Positions 1-8,918 of a DNA stretch of 64,000 nt are shown here, one piece after another. The notes beneath the pieces were generated by a model. The model made no database searches and had not been told where the DNA came from. It worked only from the letters and a program-made list of their open reading frames with translations. The position numbers and the translations under genes were made by a program. Source of the DNA: Aureispira sp. CCB-E (GTDB lineage Bacteria; Bacteroidota; Bacteroidia; Chitinophagales; Saprospiraceae). Every line of letters begins with the position of its first letter. Position 1 is the stretch's first letter. Where the stretch lies: assembly GCF_031326345.1 (NCBI RefSeq), contig NZ_CP133671.1:4030001-4094000 (forward strand), read 5' to 3'.

Positions 1-594
1 TGCATCTTGTGTCAAACCAGCTACACGATAGTGTACAATATTGATCGTTAAGTTTAAGAAAGCAGAAGCCTCTACAACTTGTACACCTCTAGCTAAAAAA
101 TGCTTAACAGCACCTTCTTCCAAAGCAGGCTCATTAGGACTGTGAATTAAGTTAAACGCATAATGTTCTTTTTTTAAGGCATCTTGTATTGTATTAATAG
201 CTTGTTCTACTCGATTAGGAACCAAGCCTGCTGCCCCAAAAGATCCCAATAATCCAGCCTTGCCCATTGCAATAACCAAAGCCTCAGAGGCAATCCCATT
301 TGCCATAGCTCCTGTTTTATAAGCGTACTTTAGTTGGTAATCTCTTCTAAAGGTAGGATCTCCCAATTGTTGAGCAGTCATAGGAGCTACCATACCTAAA
401 ACTTGTAGACCATTACCATCGGTGGTCAATTCCCCTGCATTGGCTACTCCAATTCTATCTGCATGATCTAAAACAACAAAACAGTTGTCGCTTGTGTTTT
501 TTAGCTTTTGCTCCATGCCAGCAGCATCAAAGGAAATTGCTCTAGGAGAGCCTTTCCAATACAATTTTTGCTTTATTCCTGTGAAGTTAATCAT
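1..594 (-). CDS. pfaD: PfaD-like PUFA synthase enoyl reductase (partial, N-terminal 198 residues)
   Basis: This is the N-terminal part of the trans-acting enoyl reductase of PUFA synthases, an FMN-dependent TIM-barrel enzyme of the nitronate monooxygenase-like family that reduces the 2-enoyl intermediate during chain building. The ATG at 594-592 begins MINFTGIKQKLYWKG, and the frame stays open to base 1. The segment YAYKTGAMANGIASEALVIA followed by GKAGLLGSFGAAGL is the characteristic PfaD N-terminal signature. The C-terminal part lies outside the window. It is the last visible gene of the minus-strand pfa operon, 47 bp after the acyltransferase gene. Family assignment is confident; cofactor and role are family knowledge. 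Confidence 0.9.
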   Translation of the reverse strand, partial: MINFTGIKQKLYWKGSPRAISFDAAGMEQKLKNTSDNCFVVLDHADRIGVANAGELTTDGNGLQVLGMVAPMTAQQLGDPTFRRDYQLKYAYKTGAMANGIASEALVIAMGKAGLLGSFGAAGLVPNRVEQAINTIQDALKKEHYAFNLIHSPNEPALEEGAVKHFLARGVQVVEASAFLNLTINIVHYRVAGLTQDA

Positions 595-641
595 CTTGTT
601 GTATTTAATTTTAAGTATGTATTTGCATTCGTCAACTAGTG

Positions 642-1943
642 TCAAAGAATGTGTTTTTTTAATAATTTTTTGAATGTTTTAACATAAGCGTCTACTTCCT
701 TCTTAGAAGATACATGGCCATCATAGCACAGTCCAATTCGCATCTTATTGTTGTAAGTATAAACACTAATATAGTGCTCAATTGTCATTGCAGAAGATAC
801 CACAACCGGAAGATAGTGCTTGACATGATATTTTTTTGTCTGATCAGAATTTAAGCGACCATAATTGGTTAGAATAAAAGCGGTGTTAATCCGAGTTAAA
901 TCTAGTTTTTTGATCAATTTTTGAATGAACCAATCGTTACGAATATTGTATTTGTTCAAATTAGCAATATCAATAAAACTTGGGCTAATGCCTTCCATAT
1001 TGATAACCCCAAACAAATCAGGAGAGTCAAACCATTGACTTATCTTTTGTTGCAGTCCTCCTGCAAAAGCTTTGAAGGGGATCTGAGTGTTTTTAGGCAA
1101 GTCAAATTTCATAGAACTCACGTAAAGTCCCATATTGTGCCCAGGGTCTACTTTTAGCTTTTTTCGAAGATTGACAGTAACAATATAATTGTAAACCGAA
1201 GGGTATTTTTTAGGGAGATCAGCCCTTGTATACAAGAACAATGTTGCCAAAAAAGTATTGACAGAATAAGCATTTTGCTTGCAATGTTGAACAAGCTTTG
1301 TTGTTTCTTCTTCTGTTAACTCTTCTATCCACAAGCTCGTTTTTCGATTTTCCCAATAATTGGCATACATCGTATCAATCATATCTTGAGTGAGCAAAAA
1401 ATCTTTTTTGCCTAACAAGCGATTGACGAGAGACATCGCCCAATCTAGCGACTTTGGGGCTGTGGTTTCTGGGATCAACTCTTTTAAAATGCCTACAGGT
1501 CGGAGAGGCGCAAGTGCATCTCCATTTAAGACAGCAATTAAGTCATGCAAGATATGATTCAAAGAAATCCCATCACAAATAGCATGATTAGCAACGACAA
1601 TCAAATCACTATAACCACGGTGTTGATTTAAGACAAAATGTATTAGAACGTTTTCGTTAAGTCGATGAACTGTTTGTAAATTTTCCTGCGCCAAAGTGGT
1701 ATAAGAAACATCTTCATAGACTTTAATGATGGGGGTTGCTGTTGGCTTAAAAACAAGATAAACATCATTTTTTTGATCAACAGTAGGAACCATCTGAAGA
1801 ACAGGTTGCTGTTCAAGAATGGGAATCAAGGCTTGGCTTAGTTGTTCTTTGGTAACCAGAGTATTTAATTCAATTCCTGTAACAATATTAGCATTGGGAG
1901 AAGAAATAAAAAAACGGGTGATACCAGATAGTTTTATCTTCAT
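642..1943 (-). CDS. Condensation-type (HxxxDG) acyltransferase inside the pfa operon
   Basis: A 433-residue protein of the condensation-domain / PapA-like CoA- or ACP-dependent acyltransferase superfamily. The catalytic motif HxxxDG is visible as H120-A-I-C-D124-G125, in the context VVANHAICDGISL. The N-terminal fold (ITRFFISSP, then QQPVLQMVP) and the later FDLPKN and ILTNYGRL segments fit the two-lobed fold. There is no ACP or adenylation domain. It lies between the PfaC-like and PfaD-like genes on the same strand, 47 bp before pfaD, so it is probably co-expressed with the PUFA synthase. I infer that it moves the finished acyl chain from ACP to an acceptor, or esterifies a product. The substrate is not readable from sequence. 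It is not part of the classical pfaABCDE set. Confidence 0.75.
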   Translation of the reverse strand: MKIKLSGITRFFISSPNANIVTGIELNTLVTKEQLSQALIPILEQQPVLQMVPTVDQKNDVYLVFKPTATPIIKVYEDVSYTTLAQENLQTVHRLNENVLIHFVLNQHRGYSDLIVVANHAICDGISLNHILHDLIAVLNGDALAPLRPVGILKELIPETTAPKSLDWAMSLVNRLLGKKDFLLTQDMIDTMYANYWENRKTSLWIEELTEEETTKLVQHCKQNAYSVNTFLATLFLYTRADLPKKYPSVYNYIVTVNLRKKLKVDPGHNMGLYVSSMKFDLPKNTQIPFKAFAGGLQQKISQWFDSPDLFGVINMEGISPSFIDIANLNKYNIRNDWFIQKLIKKLDLTRINTAFILTNYGRLNSDQTKKYHVKHYLPVVVSSAMTIEHYISVYTYNNKMRIGLCYDGHVSSKKEVDAYVKTFKKLLKKHIL

Positions 1944-1980
1944 AGGTGAATACCTGTAATAATCAGTAATATATTTTTTA

Positions 1981-2040
1981 AAACCACCTTACAATAAGCA
2001 AACAAGGAACACAAAGGAATGCATTATTGTAAGATGGTTT
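1981..2040 (-). terminator. Long inverted repeat between acyltransferase and PfaC-like genes
   Basis: Arms of 17 bp (1981-1997 and 2024-2040) are complementary except for one position, which is a G-U wobble in the minus-strand transcript. The loop is 26 nt. In the direction of transcription the stem is followed by TTTTAAAAAATA, a weak T tract. It could be a leaky intra-operon terminator or an mRNA processing stem that sets acyltransferase and pfaD levels below the synthase genes. Confidence 0.6.
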
Positions 2041-2051
2041 AATATATACCA

Positions 2052-5000
2052 TTAAGCCTCTTTAATACCTAGTGCTAAATCAGTCACTTGATAAATACGA
2101 GTACCCTCATTCCAAAGATAAGCATCGCCAATAATGGCAAGGGTGTCGCCACGTTTTTCAATGGTTTTGAAATGTACCTCACAATGCATATTTTCTACGC
2201 CTAACAAAATTTGCCCACGATATTTCCAGACAGTTTTGTGATGATCTAATTGCACAAATTTAGGAGATTTAAATGCTTTACCCAAGTTTTGTTGCAAAGC
2301 AAATGTTTGCATAGCTTGCAGAATCGCTTCAACTCCCAGAGAACCAGGCATAACAGGATCTTGATAGAAGTGACAGGTAAAGAACCAATCGTATGTATTA
2401 ACAATTTTGCTAGCGTGGATATAGCCTTTGCCATATTCTCCGCCGTCTTTGACAATTTTTAGCTTATCTAATAATAACAATTGATCACCTGCCAAGCGAT
2501 AATGAGGTTTGTCTGCTGGCGCTTTGAATAGTTTCATCTTGCCATATAACGAATCTAAATTGATAGAGACATAATCTTTAGGTTGCAAATTTTGACTTAC
2601 ATACCAAGCAGGAACTTCTACGCCATTATCTAAGCCAACTTGTTGTGCTAAAGCTTCGCCAGGGAAGAATCCAAAAGATGATTTTCCCTTATAAAAGACT
2701 TGACCATCAATACTTAATTCGAAGGTGTAGTTTTGTAGGACAGTGCCACCCAATGCAACGGAAGAAACCAATACCGATTTGTTATGAATTGTTTTTCCTC
2801 TCCAATCTGTTCCAAAAGGCAAATCGAACATTTCTCCTGTACCATCTAAATTACGGAAGAATAGATTTTTGTCAGAAAAAGGTAACGTAGAACCCAAATA
2901 AGCTCCCAATAGACCACAAGGTTGCAAGGCGATTTCCATCAAAACAGAGTAGGGCATCGTTGCCGTAGAGTTCTGCTCATAATACCATGCATCTACAGGA
3001 ACATCGTATTCTGCGTAAATAGTAGATGGTTTTTTGAAATTCAAGCGCTCGCCATCGATTTTTAAAACTCTAGAAATAAGCTGTAAATCTGTGTTGGGCT
3101 GACGAGAAACCGTTCTACCATCGTAACAAGCAAAATCAGGACCAAAGGCTTTGGATAAATTATCTAGTGCGAAGGTCGTAATGTCCAATTCATTCAATAG
3201 GGCATCTTTGGAACGTGGAGAAATTTGGACACCGGCTTCTTTTTCCAAATATTTGGGGTTGTCTTTTTCTCTCAGTTGCAAACCTAAATTCTCAAAATGT
3301 ACCGTAATAACACCATTAGAAATAATCTCTAAGTCAGCAATGACATAAGGATTAGGAACTAAGCCAATTTCTTTTACTTCTAATTTGTAAATCAATTTGG
3401 TATCTTTTCCTGGAACAACTTGCTTGCGGCAACGAACCTTTTGTGGCAAATCAAAGATAGGTTGATAACGAGCATCTTTGGTTAATCGTTGCAATCCAAG
3501 CATCAACATAAAGAAACGCAATAAATTTCCACCTCCTTCGGCTTGCAAAGAACCTGCTAATACTTCATCATCACGGAAATGACAAGGGAAGTACCAATCG
3601 GTAGGACTCAAATCTTTTTCTGCCACAATACTTCCAAGCCCATAGGCACCACCTTCTAAATCTACAGAAGTAATTCGGTCTAGCATCAAAATTTCCTCAG
3701 GAGGCAAGCACAGAGATTTATTTCTTCCATTAGCATAATAAGAGACATTGCCAAAACATTTTTCAATGTCGCCGTTGATTAGATGACGCAAATCTTCTTT
3801 CGAAAAACTTGTTTTTGTTGTGTTGAGTAATGGCGTAAATTTAGGTTTTCTAGCATTTACTTTTGCTTCTAACTCTTCTTTGCTATAAACAACACCCAAA
3901 CCTTCTTCTAGCTGCTCATCTGTGAAGAAACCAGCACAACCATTGCGCATTTTTAAAACCAAACGATCTTCAACGTAACAATTGTAACTAAAGAAGAAGA
4001 GTAGATTGTCGCCATTTCTAACAAAAGAATTGATAGAAATGTCATAACGTAGAGTTTGTCCTTCAAAAGGCAAATCATCGACGAAGGTTAAGGTGCAATC
4101 CAACAAACGATAGACTAAATTGCCTTTGTTCTCAAAATCAATTCCTAAATAAGAAATCAATAATAAATCGCATTGCCCCGATTCAACAGAAACAGCCCAA
4201 GGAATTTGACCGTCTGTTGTAAACCAAGCATTGTAAGGAATATCGTACTCGGTTTGCATTGTAGAAGGCTTAAATTCGCCTTTCTTTGCGTTCAAACCCG
4301 TTACTCTACTGACCAATAGATAAGGATCCATTGGTAGCATCACGCGTCGGCTATAGGTGTCAATAATATCATACTCAGGACCAAATACTTTTCCAATTTT
4401 TCCTGTAGCAAATTCTTGTAAATCTTCTTGCGAAAAGACAATAGTCTTTCCTTTTAAATGTTCTCCAGAGCTAAAATCTTGAAGTGACAAACCATTTTCA
4501 CCAACTTTTGGATTTGAGGTTTTGTTGTTTGTTGTTTCAACTGTTTTTGTTTCCAAGGCGACGACTGATTTTTTTGTCTCAGCGGTGTACTGAGCACTAG
4601 GTATTGAAATATTTTTTTGTTCTATTGGACTCGTAACGGTAGCGCTAGAGGTGACAAAAGTAGCTTCTGTAGCTGCTGTTGCGAGGGCTAAGGCAGGTTC
4701 TTTTCGCTTATTTTGAGATGGTAAATTTGCAAAAGTAGCTTTGTTAGAGTCACTGAGCAAGACATCAAAAATACGCTTTCCACCTGTAATAATTTTTTTC
4801 TTAAAGGAACGAGGCTCTGCTTTTAGAGACACGTGTTTGTACAAAATATCCAAATCCAGCTCTACGCCATGGCTCAGTAGTTGCGCAATCGCTTCCATAA
4901 TATTCTGAGCTTCAGATTTGCCTTTTTTGTTCATGCTAAGTGCCAAATGTTCTTGACCTTTTAAATTCTCTTTGATCCAATTGGTACAAGTGGCATTGGC

Positions 5001-8000
5001 GCCTAATTCTATAAAAATCCGAGCTCCTCTATCGTAGATTGTTGCGACTGATTTGGGAAAATCGACGGCTTGGCAACAAACCTGTGTGGAGTTTTCGGCA
5101 ATTTTTTGACTGTCAAAAGGAAGAGGCTTTGCATCAATACTAGAGTAGAAATCAATAGTAGGTTGTTGATCCAAAGGAAAACGGTGCATTTCTATCAATT
5201 CATCGTATACCAAGTTGCAAAAATCGTGGTGAATGACATTTTGAAAAGGAACTTCAACAGAAGGACAAGACAATTGTTCTACAATAGACAAACAAACACT
5301 TTTTTCTCCAGAAATAACTAATTCGTTATTGGTATTAATAAAACTAACATAAGCATTGTCATAACGAGCTACCAAGCCTTCTACTTTTTCTCTAGGAGCC
5401 AAAACGATTAAACTAATCCATCGTTGACGAGCCTCTTCAGGACTAATGTTCCAGACTTTTGCAATGAGATTGAGATCACCAGCTAACTCTGTTAAAAATA
5501 AATTAGAATTTCTAAACGTAGCCGTACGATCAGGACTCCAGACATCCAAAGAATACCACATACTTGCTGATTCTCCCATGCTGTACCCTAAAGCCATTTT
5601 GGGTTCTAACTTGAAATAAGAGCGCAGTATATAGGTATAAATAGCAGAAGAGAAAACACCAGCCGACATCATGCCTACAGCATCTTTGTGAATGTTGGGT
5701 GCTTCGTCTGTGATGCTTTGCGTTTGTGGGTGCAGGTACTTCGTCCCCACAAAATCAGCCATATTGGGCACCTTTGCTTCAAAATGAGTATGCAACTGAG
5801 GGAAAAGTTGAAAAATATCTTGCCCCAACCCTTGGTAAGCAGTAGCCGATCCTGGATAGACAAAGGCAACACTTCCTTTTTGAGCCAAAGGATTTCCTGT
5901 AAAGTAAGATCCCTTTGGTGTTTTAATTTCTTTGCCCTGAGCAATCGCATTTTTTAAGCCTTTTTGAAGGAACTTTATTTCTTGTAACAATTGCTTTTTA
6001 TTATTGGCAACAACCGCCATACAATAGGTTGTTTTTTGCTGCTTTGCAGCTTGATAAAATTGCGCCGCAATTTGTACCAATGTTTTTTTACTGTCTTCAA
6101 CCGTTGTTTTGAGATGGGTGATTTGATGCTCTAACTCTGTTTCGTTATTTCCCTTCAAAATAACCACGCTTGCAATGCGCCCGTGCGTCAAAGGCGTTTC
6201 TTTTACTTCATAGTTGTTGGCTTCCACCATTTGAATTTGTAAGCCATCTAAGCCATTAATAGCAGCTCTGCGTTTGTCAATGCTATCATTCAAGAGCCAA
6301 GGTCGAGATTGACTTGGAAAATAATAATTAGTAGTAGCAAACTCTTCTGAAAATTTGGGTGCTTTCCAATTAGGAATGCCAGGTATAAAGCGGTGGTGGA
6401 GGCACAAAGCTGTTTTTATCAAACTTGCAATGCCAGAAGCAGCACAAGTATTCCCAATATTAGCTTTAACAGACCCCAAGGCAACAGGTTGCGCTTGCTC
6501 TGTTTGCAAGAGTTGTAGTATTTCTTGATTATCTTGTGTCGAAATGCCGCTGGCGACAACTTCTTGGTAGCCTACATTTAGATTGTTTGTTGCTTGTCCA
6601 ATAGAATCAATGGTAGCGTAAACTTTATCTTCTTGAGCATCTTCACTGCGTTTTAAGACGATGGCGCCTGCCCCTTCTCCGACTAGCCAGCCGTGATCAT
6701 CTTGGTTAAAACTAAGGCTCGGTTTGTCTATTGTATTAACAGGCGATTTTTGGTTGCGAAGTAAGACATTCTCTAAGCCACCACAAAAATCTACACCACC
6801 AACTACTACGGCATCTACTTCACCTAAAGACAGCATATTTTGAGCAACTTCTAAGGCTTTAAAGACAGAGTTTTCGCCACAAGAAACGGTAAAGGCTGGA
6901 CCAGAAAAGTCCCATAATGCCGCAATTCTACTAGCCATGATATTACCTACAAAACTGGTGTGTTGGCTAGGTGTTTGTCCTCCCTCACGGAAATAAATAG
7001 CATTTTTGCAGCTTTCCTTTAATTGTTTTTTCTTTTCCTCATCCAAAGAAATATTGCTATTTTTTAATGCTTGTTCTAATTGCCAAGTACTATCCCAACG
7101 AGCAAGGTAATGGTGAATAGCCAACTCTGATTCCATGGCAATCAATACAGCGATATTTTGGCTTTCTTGAATTCCTGCATCTTGCAAAGCCTTATCGGCT
7201 ACACTTAGAATTAAAGCCTGTTGAGGCTCTAATGTTTCTGCTTCTTTGGGCTGAATTTTATAACGCAATAGGTCTATTTCAAATGCATTGATATAAGCCC
7301 CTTTAGGAGCTTTGCCGTTTTCAAAACCGTAATCTTTAAGCAATGCCTCGTTGGCATCAAATCCTTTCCAACGTTCGGAGGGTAGTTCTCTAAAATGCTG
7401 TTTACCATTATAAATCGTAGCATAGAAGTCTTCTAGGTTGGTACAATCCCCAAAGTAGGCTTCCATTCCGACAATAGACATAGGAACGGGGGGTATAGGA
7501 CTAGAGTTAGTTTCTTTTTGTCCTTCATAGGTTTGAATAACCATATGGGCATTGGTGCCACCAAAACCAAAGGAATTGATCCCTGCTTGATTGCCTTTCC
7601 AAGGCGTTGTTTCGGTAATAATGTGCTTATCCTGAATCCATTGGTTGTCGGCTTGAACAGCTTGTGTCAAGTTGACATTAGGAGGGATAAAACCTTTTTT
7701 CATCGAAAGCAAAACTTTAAACAAGCCCGTCATTCCTGCTGCCGTTAGCAAGTGCCCCATATTGGATTTGACAGAACCCAATAAAGGATGCGTATCATGC
7801 TGCTTAAAGAAGTTGGAAATAGAGTTCATTTCTGTGACATCTCCAAGTGGCGTTCCTGTTGCATGACATTCCAAATAACTAGTATTTTGAGGCAAAACAT
7901 CATCCAATAGATAGGCGCGTTCAAAGGCTAAATTTTGTCCTTTTGGATTAGGACTTAACAAAAATTTTCCTCGTCCATCATTGGACAAGCCAATACCACC

Positions 8001-8855
8001 AATAACGCCCAAAATTTGGTCGCCGTCTCTTTGAGCATCTTCCAATCGTTTTAAAACAACAATACCAGCTCCCTCTGATGACACTAAACCGCCAGAGTTT
8101 TTGTCCAATGGTGCAAATTTTTGATCGTGTGGGGCATAGGCATGAAAGATAGAAAAACCCATATGGATGAACAATTGGTCAGAACCACAAACAGCCCCAG
8201 CCAACATTAAATCCGTTTTACCTGTCACCAAATCATCACAAGCTAGTTTGATTGCATACAAAGAAGTGGCACAAGCCGCATCTAAGGCATAATGCCCACC
8301 ACCCAAACCCAAACCTTTGACCACCATTTCGGATGGGGTATAGGTGAGTACTTCGTTGTTGGGAGGCGGGAAGTTGTTGGCAGGAATTTTGAAATTTTTA
8401 TCGTGCAGCAGCTCTTGAAGTGCTTTTTCAGTTGTTTTGGTATAAACGTCTGATAATAATCTATGTGAAGAGCCAGTAGGAAACGATAAATTTCCTAGAA
8501 TCAAACCACATTTTTCTAAAACAGCTTTGTTATTATAATAACCACTGTCTTTCAAAGCTTCTTTGGCAACATAGAGCGACCATTGATACAACTTATCTTG
8601 TTGGGCTACAAAATTGGCTGAGAGTTCATATCCATTCGGATCAAAATCAAAATTTCGGATATAGCCACCTCGCAAAGAATAACATTTGTCAACAATCCCT
8701 TTGCCCGATTGGTAAAAATGATCGGGGTCAACTCCAAAGTCTTCTTCGTTGGCAAACTCAATTAAATTTTTTTCACCGACCAAGTTATCCCAAAACTCTT
8801 CGTTAGTAGAAGAACCTGGAAATAAACCTGACATTCCTATAATTGCTATTTTCAT
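2052..8855 (-). CDS. pfaC: PfaC-like PUFA synthase subunit: KS, chain-length factor, AT, two dehydratases
   Basis: A giant modular synthase subunit of about 2,267 residues from the ATG at 8855. The reading frame extends 51 bp upstream to a TTG, but MKIAIIGMSGLFPG is the normal ketosynthase N-terminus. Domains in order: an active KS (Cys near residue 195 in DAACATSL, ECHATGTPLGD, VKSNMGH); a KS-like chain-length factor that keeps a Cys (FTVSCGENS) but has Asn where the last KS His should be (ANIGNTCAASG) and no HGTGT motif; an acyltransferase (GYSMGES); a low-complexity Ser/Thr/Ala linker; and two FabA-like hot-dog dehydratase regions, the first with CHFRDDEVLAGSL, the second with CHFYQDPVMPGSLGVEA. 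In Shewanella-type clusters the AT is a separate PfaB protein; here it is inserted between CLF and DH. It works with the ACP-bearing subunit upstream in the operon. Confidence 0.93.
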   Translation of the reverse strand: MKIAIIGMSGLFPGSSTNEEFWDNLVGEKNLIEFANEEDFGVDPDHFYQSGKGIVDKCYSLRGGYIRNFDFDPNGYELSANFVAQQDKLYQWSLYVAKEALKDSGYYNNKAVLEKCGLILGNLSFPTGSSHRLLSDVYTKTTEKALQELLHDKNFKIPANNFPPPNNEVLTYTPSEMVVKGLGLGGGHYALDAACATSLYAIKLACDDLVTGKTDLMLAGAVCGSDQLFIHMGFSIFHAYAPHDQKFAPLDKNSGGLVSSEGAGIVVLKRLEDAQRDGDQILGVIGGIGLSNDGRGKFLLSPNPKGQNLAFERAYLLDDVLPQNTSYLECHATGTPLGDVTEMNSISNFFKQHDTHPLLGSVKSNMGHLLTAAGMTGLFKVLLSMKKGFIPPNVNLTQAVQADNQWIQDKHIITETTPWKGNQAGINSFGFGGTNAHMVIQTYEGQKETNSSPIPPVPMSIVGMEAYFGDCTNLEDFYATIYNGKQHFRELPSERWKGFDANEALLKDYGFENGKAPKGAYINAFEIDLLRYKIQPKEAETLEPQQALILSVADKALQDAGIQESQNIAVLIAMESELAIHHYLARWDSTWQLEQALKNSNISLDEEKKKQLKESCKNAIYFREGGQTPSQHTSFVGNIMASRIAALWDFSGPAFTVSCGENSVFKALEVAQNMLSLGEVDAVVVGGVDFCGGLENVLLRNQKSPVNTIDKPSLSFNQDDHGWLVGEGAGAIVLKRSEDAQEDKVYATIDSIGQATNNLNVGYQEVVASGISTQDNQEILQLLQTEQAQPVALGSVKANIGNTCAASGIASLIKTALCLHHRFIPGIPNWKAPKFSEEFATTNYYFPSQSRPWLLNDSIDKRRAAINGLDGLQIQMVEANNYEVKETPLTHGRIASVVILKGNNETELEHQITHLKTTVEDSKKTLVQIAAQFYQAAKQQKTTYCMAVVANNKKQLLQEIKFLQKGLKNAIAQGKEIKTPKGSYFTGNPLAQKGSVAFVYPGSATAYQGLGQDIFQLFPQLHTHFEAKVPNMADFVGTKYLHPQTQSITDEAPNIHKDAVGMMSAGVFSSAIYTYILRSYFKLEPKMALGYSMGESASMWYSLDVWSPDRTATFRNSNLFLTELAGDLNLIAKVWNISPEEARQRWISLIVLAPREKVEGLVARYDNAYVSFINTNNELVISGEKSVCLSIVEQLSCPSVEVPFQNVIHHDFCNLVYDELIEMHRFPLDQQPTIDFYSSIDAKPLPFDSQKIAENSTQVCCQAVDFPKSVATIYDRGARIFIELGANATCTNWIKENLKGQEHLALSMNKKGKSEAQNIMEAIAQLLSHGVELDLDILYKHVSLKAEPRSFKKKIITGGKRIFDVLLSDSNKATFANLPSQNKRKEPALALATAATEATFVTSSATVTSPIEQKNISIPSAQYTAETKKSVVALETKTVETTNNKTSNPKVGENGLSLQDFSSGEHLKGKTIVFSQEDLQEFATGKIGKVFGPEYDIIDTYSRRVMLPMDPYLLVSRVTGLNAKKGEFKPSTMQTEYDIPYNAWFTTDGQIPWAVSVESGQCDLLLISYLGIDFENKGNLVYRLLDCTLTFVDDLPFEGQTLRYDISINSFVRNGDNLLFFFSYNCYVEDRLVLKMRNGCAGFFTDEQLEEGLGVVYSKEELEAKVNARKPKFTPLLNTTKTSFSKEDLRHLINGDIEKCFGNVSYYANGRNKSLCLPPEEILMLDRITSVDLEGGAYGLGSIVAEKDLSPTDWYFPCHFRDDEVLAGSLQAEGGGNLLRFFMLMLGLQRLTKDARYQPIFDLPQKVRCRKQVVPGKDTKLIYKLEVKEIGLVPNPYVIADLEIISNGVITVHFENLGLQLREKDNPKYLEKEAGVQISPRSKDALLNELDITTFALDNLSKAFGPDFACYDGRTVSRQPNTDLQLISRVLKIDGERLNFKKPSTIYAEYDVPVDAWYYEQNSTATMPYSVLMEIALQPCGLLGAYLGSTLPFSDKNLFFRNLDGTGEMFDLPFGTDWRGKTIHNKSVLVSSVALGGTVLQNYTFELSIDGQVFYKGKSSFGFFPGEALAQQVGLDNGVEVPAWYVSQNLQPKDYVSINLDSLYGKMKLFKAPADKPHYRLAGDQLLLLDKLKIVKDGGEYGKGYIHASKIVNTYDWFFTCHFYQDPVMPGSLGVEAILQAMQTFALQQNLGKAFKSPKFVQLDHHKTVWKYRGQILLGVENMHCEVHFKTIEKRGDTLAIIGDAYLWNEGTRIYQVTDLALGIKEA

Positions 8856-8875
8856 ATATTTTTTGATGTTGGGCG

Positions 8876-8908
8876 TTTTGGTGTGGAATAAAGTGTTCCA
8901 CACCAAAA
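8876..8908 (-). other. Perfect 13-bp inverted repeat between KR-DH and PfaC-like genes
   Basis: TTTTGGTGTGGAA (8876-8888) and its exact complement (8896-8908) flank a 7-nt loop. No T tract follows in the direction of transcription, so it does not look like an intrinsic terminator. It sits in the 63-bp gap just before the PfaC start codon. A role in mRNA processing, stability or translation of the long operon transcript is inferred. Confidence 0.7.
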
Positions 8909-8918
8909 CAGTTCAATT

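Noticed and set aside
8856-8906. Upstream TTG start for the PfaC-like protein
   Set aside because: The extra 17 residues run through the inverted repeat and are not part of the ketosynthase; the ATG at 8855 fits the family.
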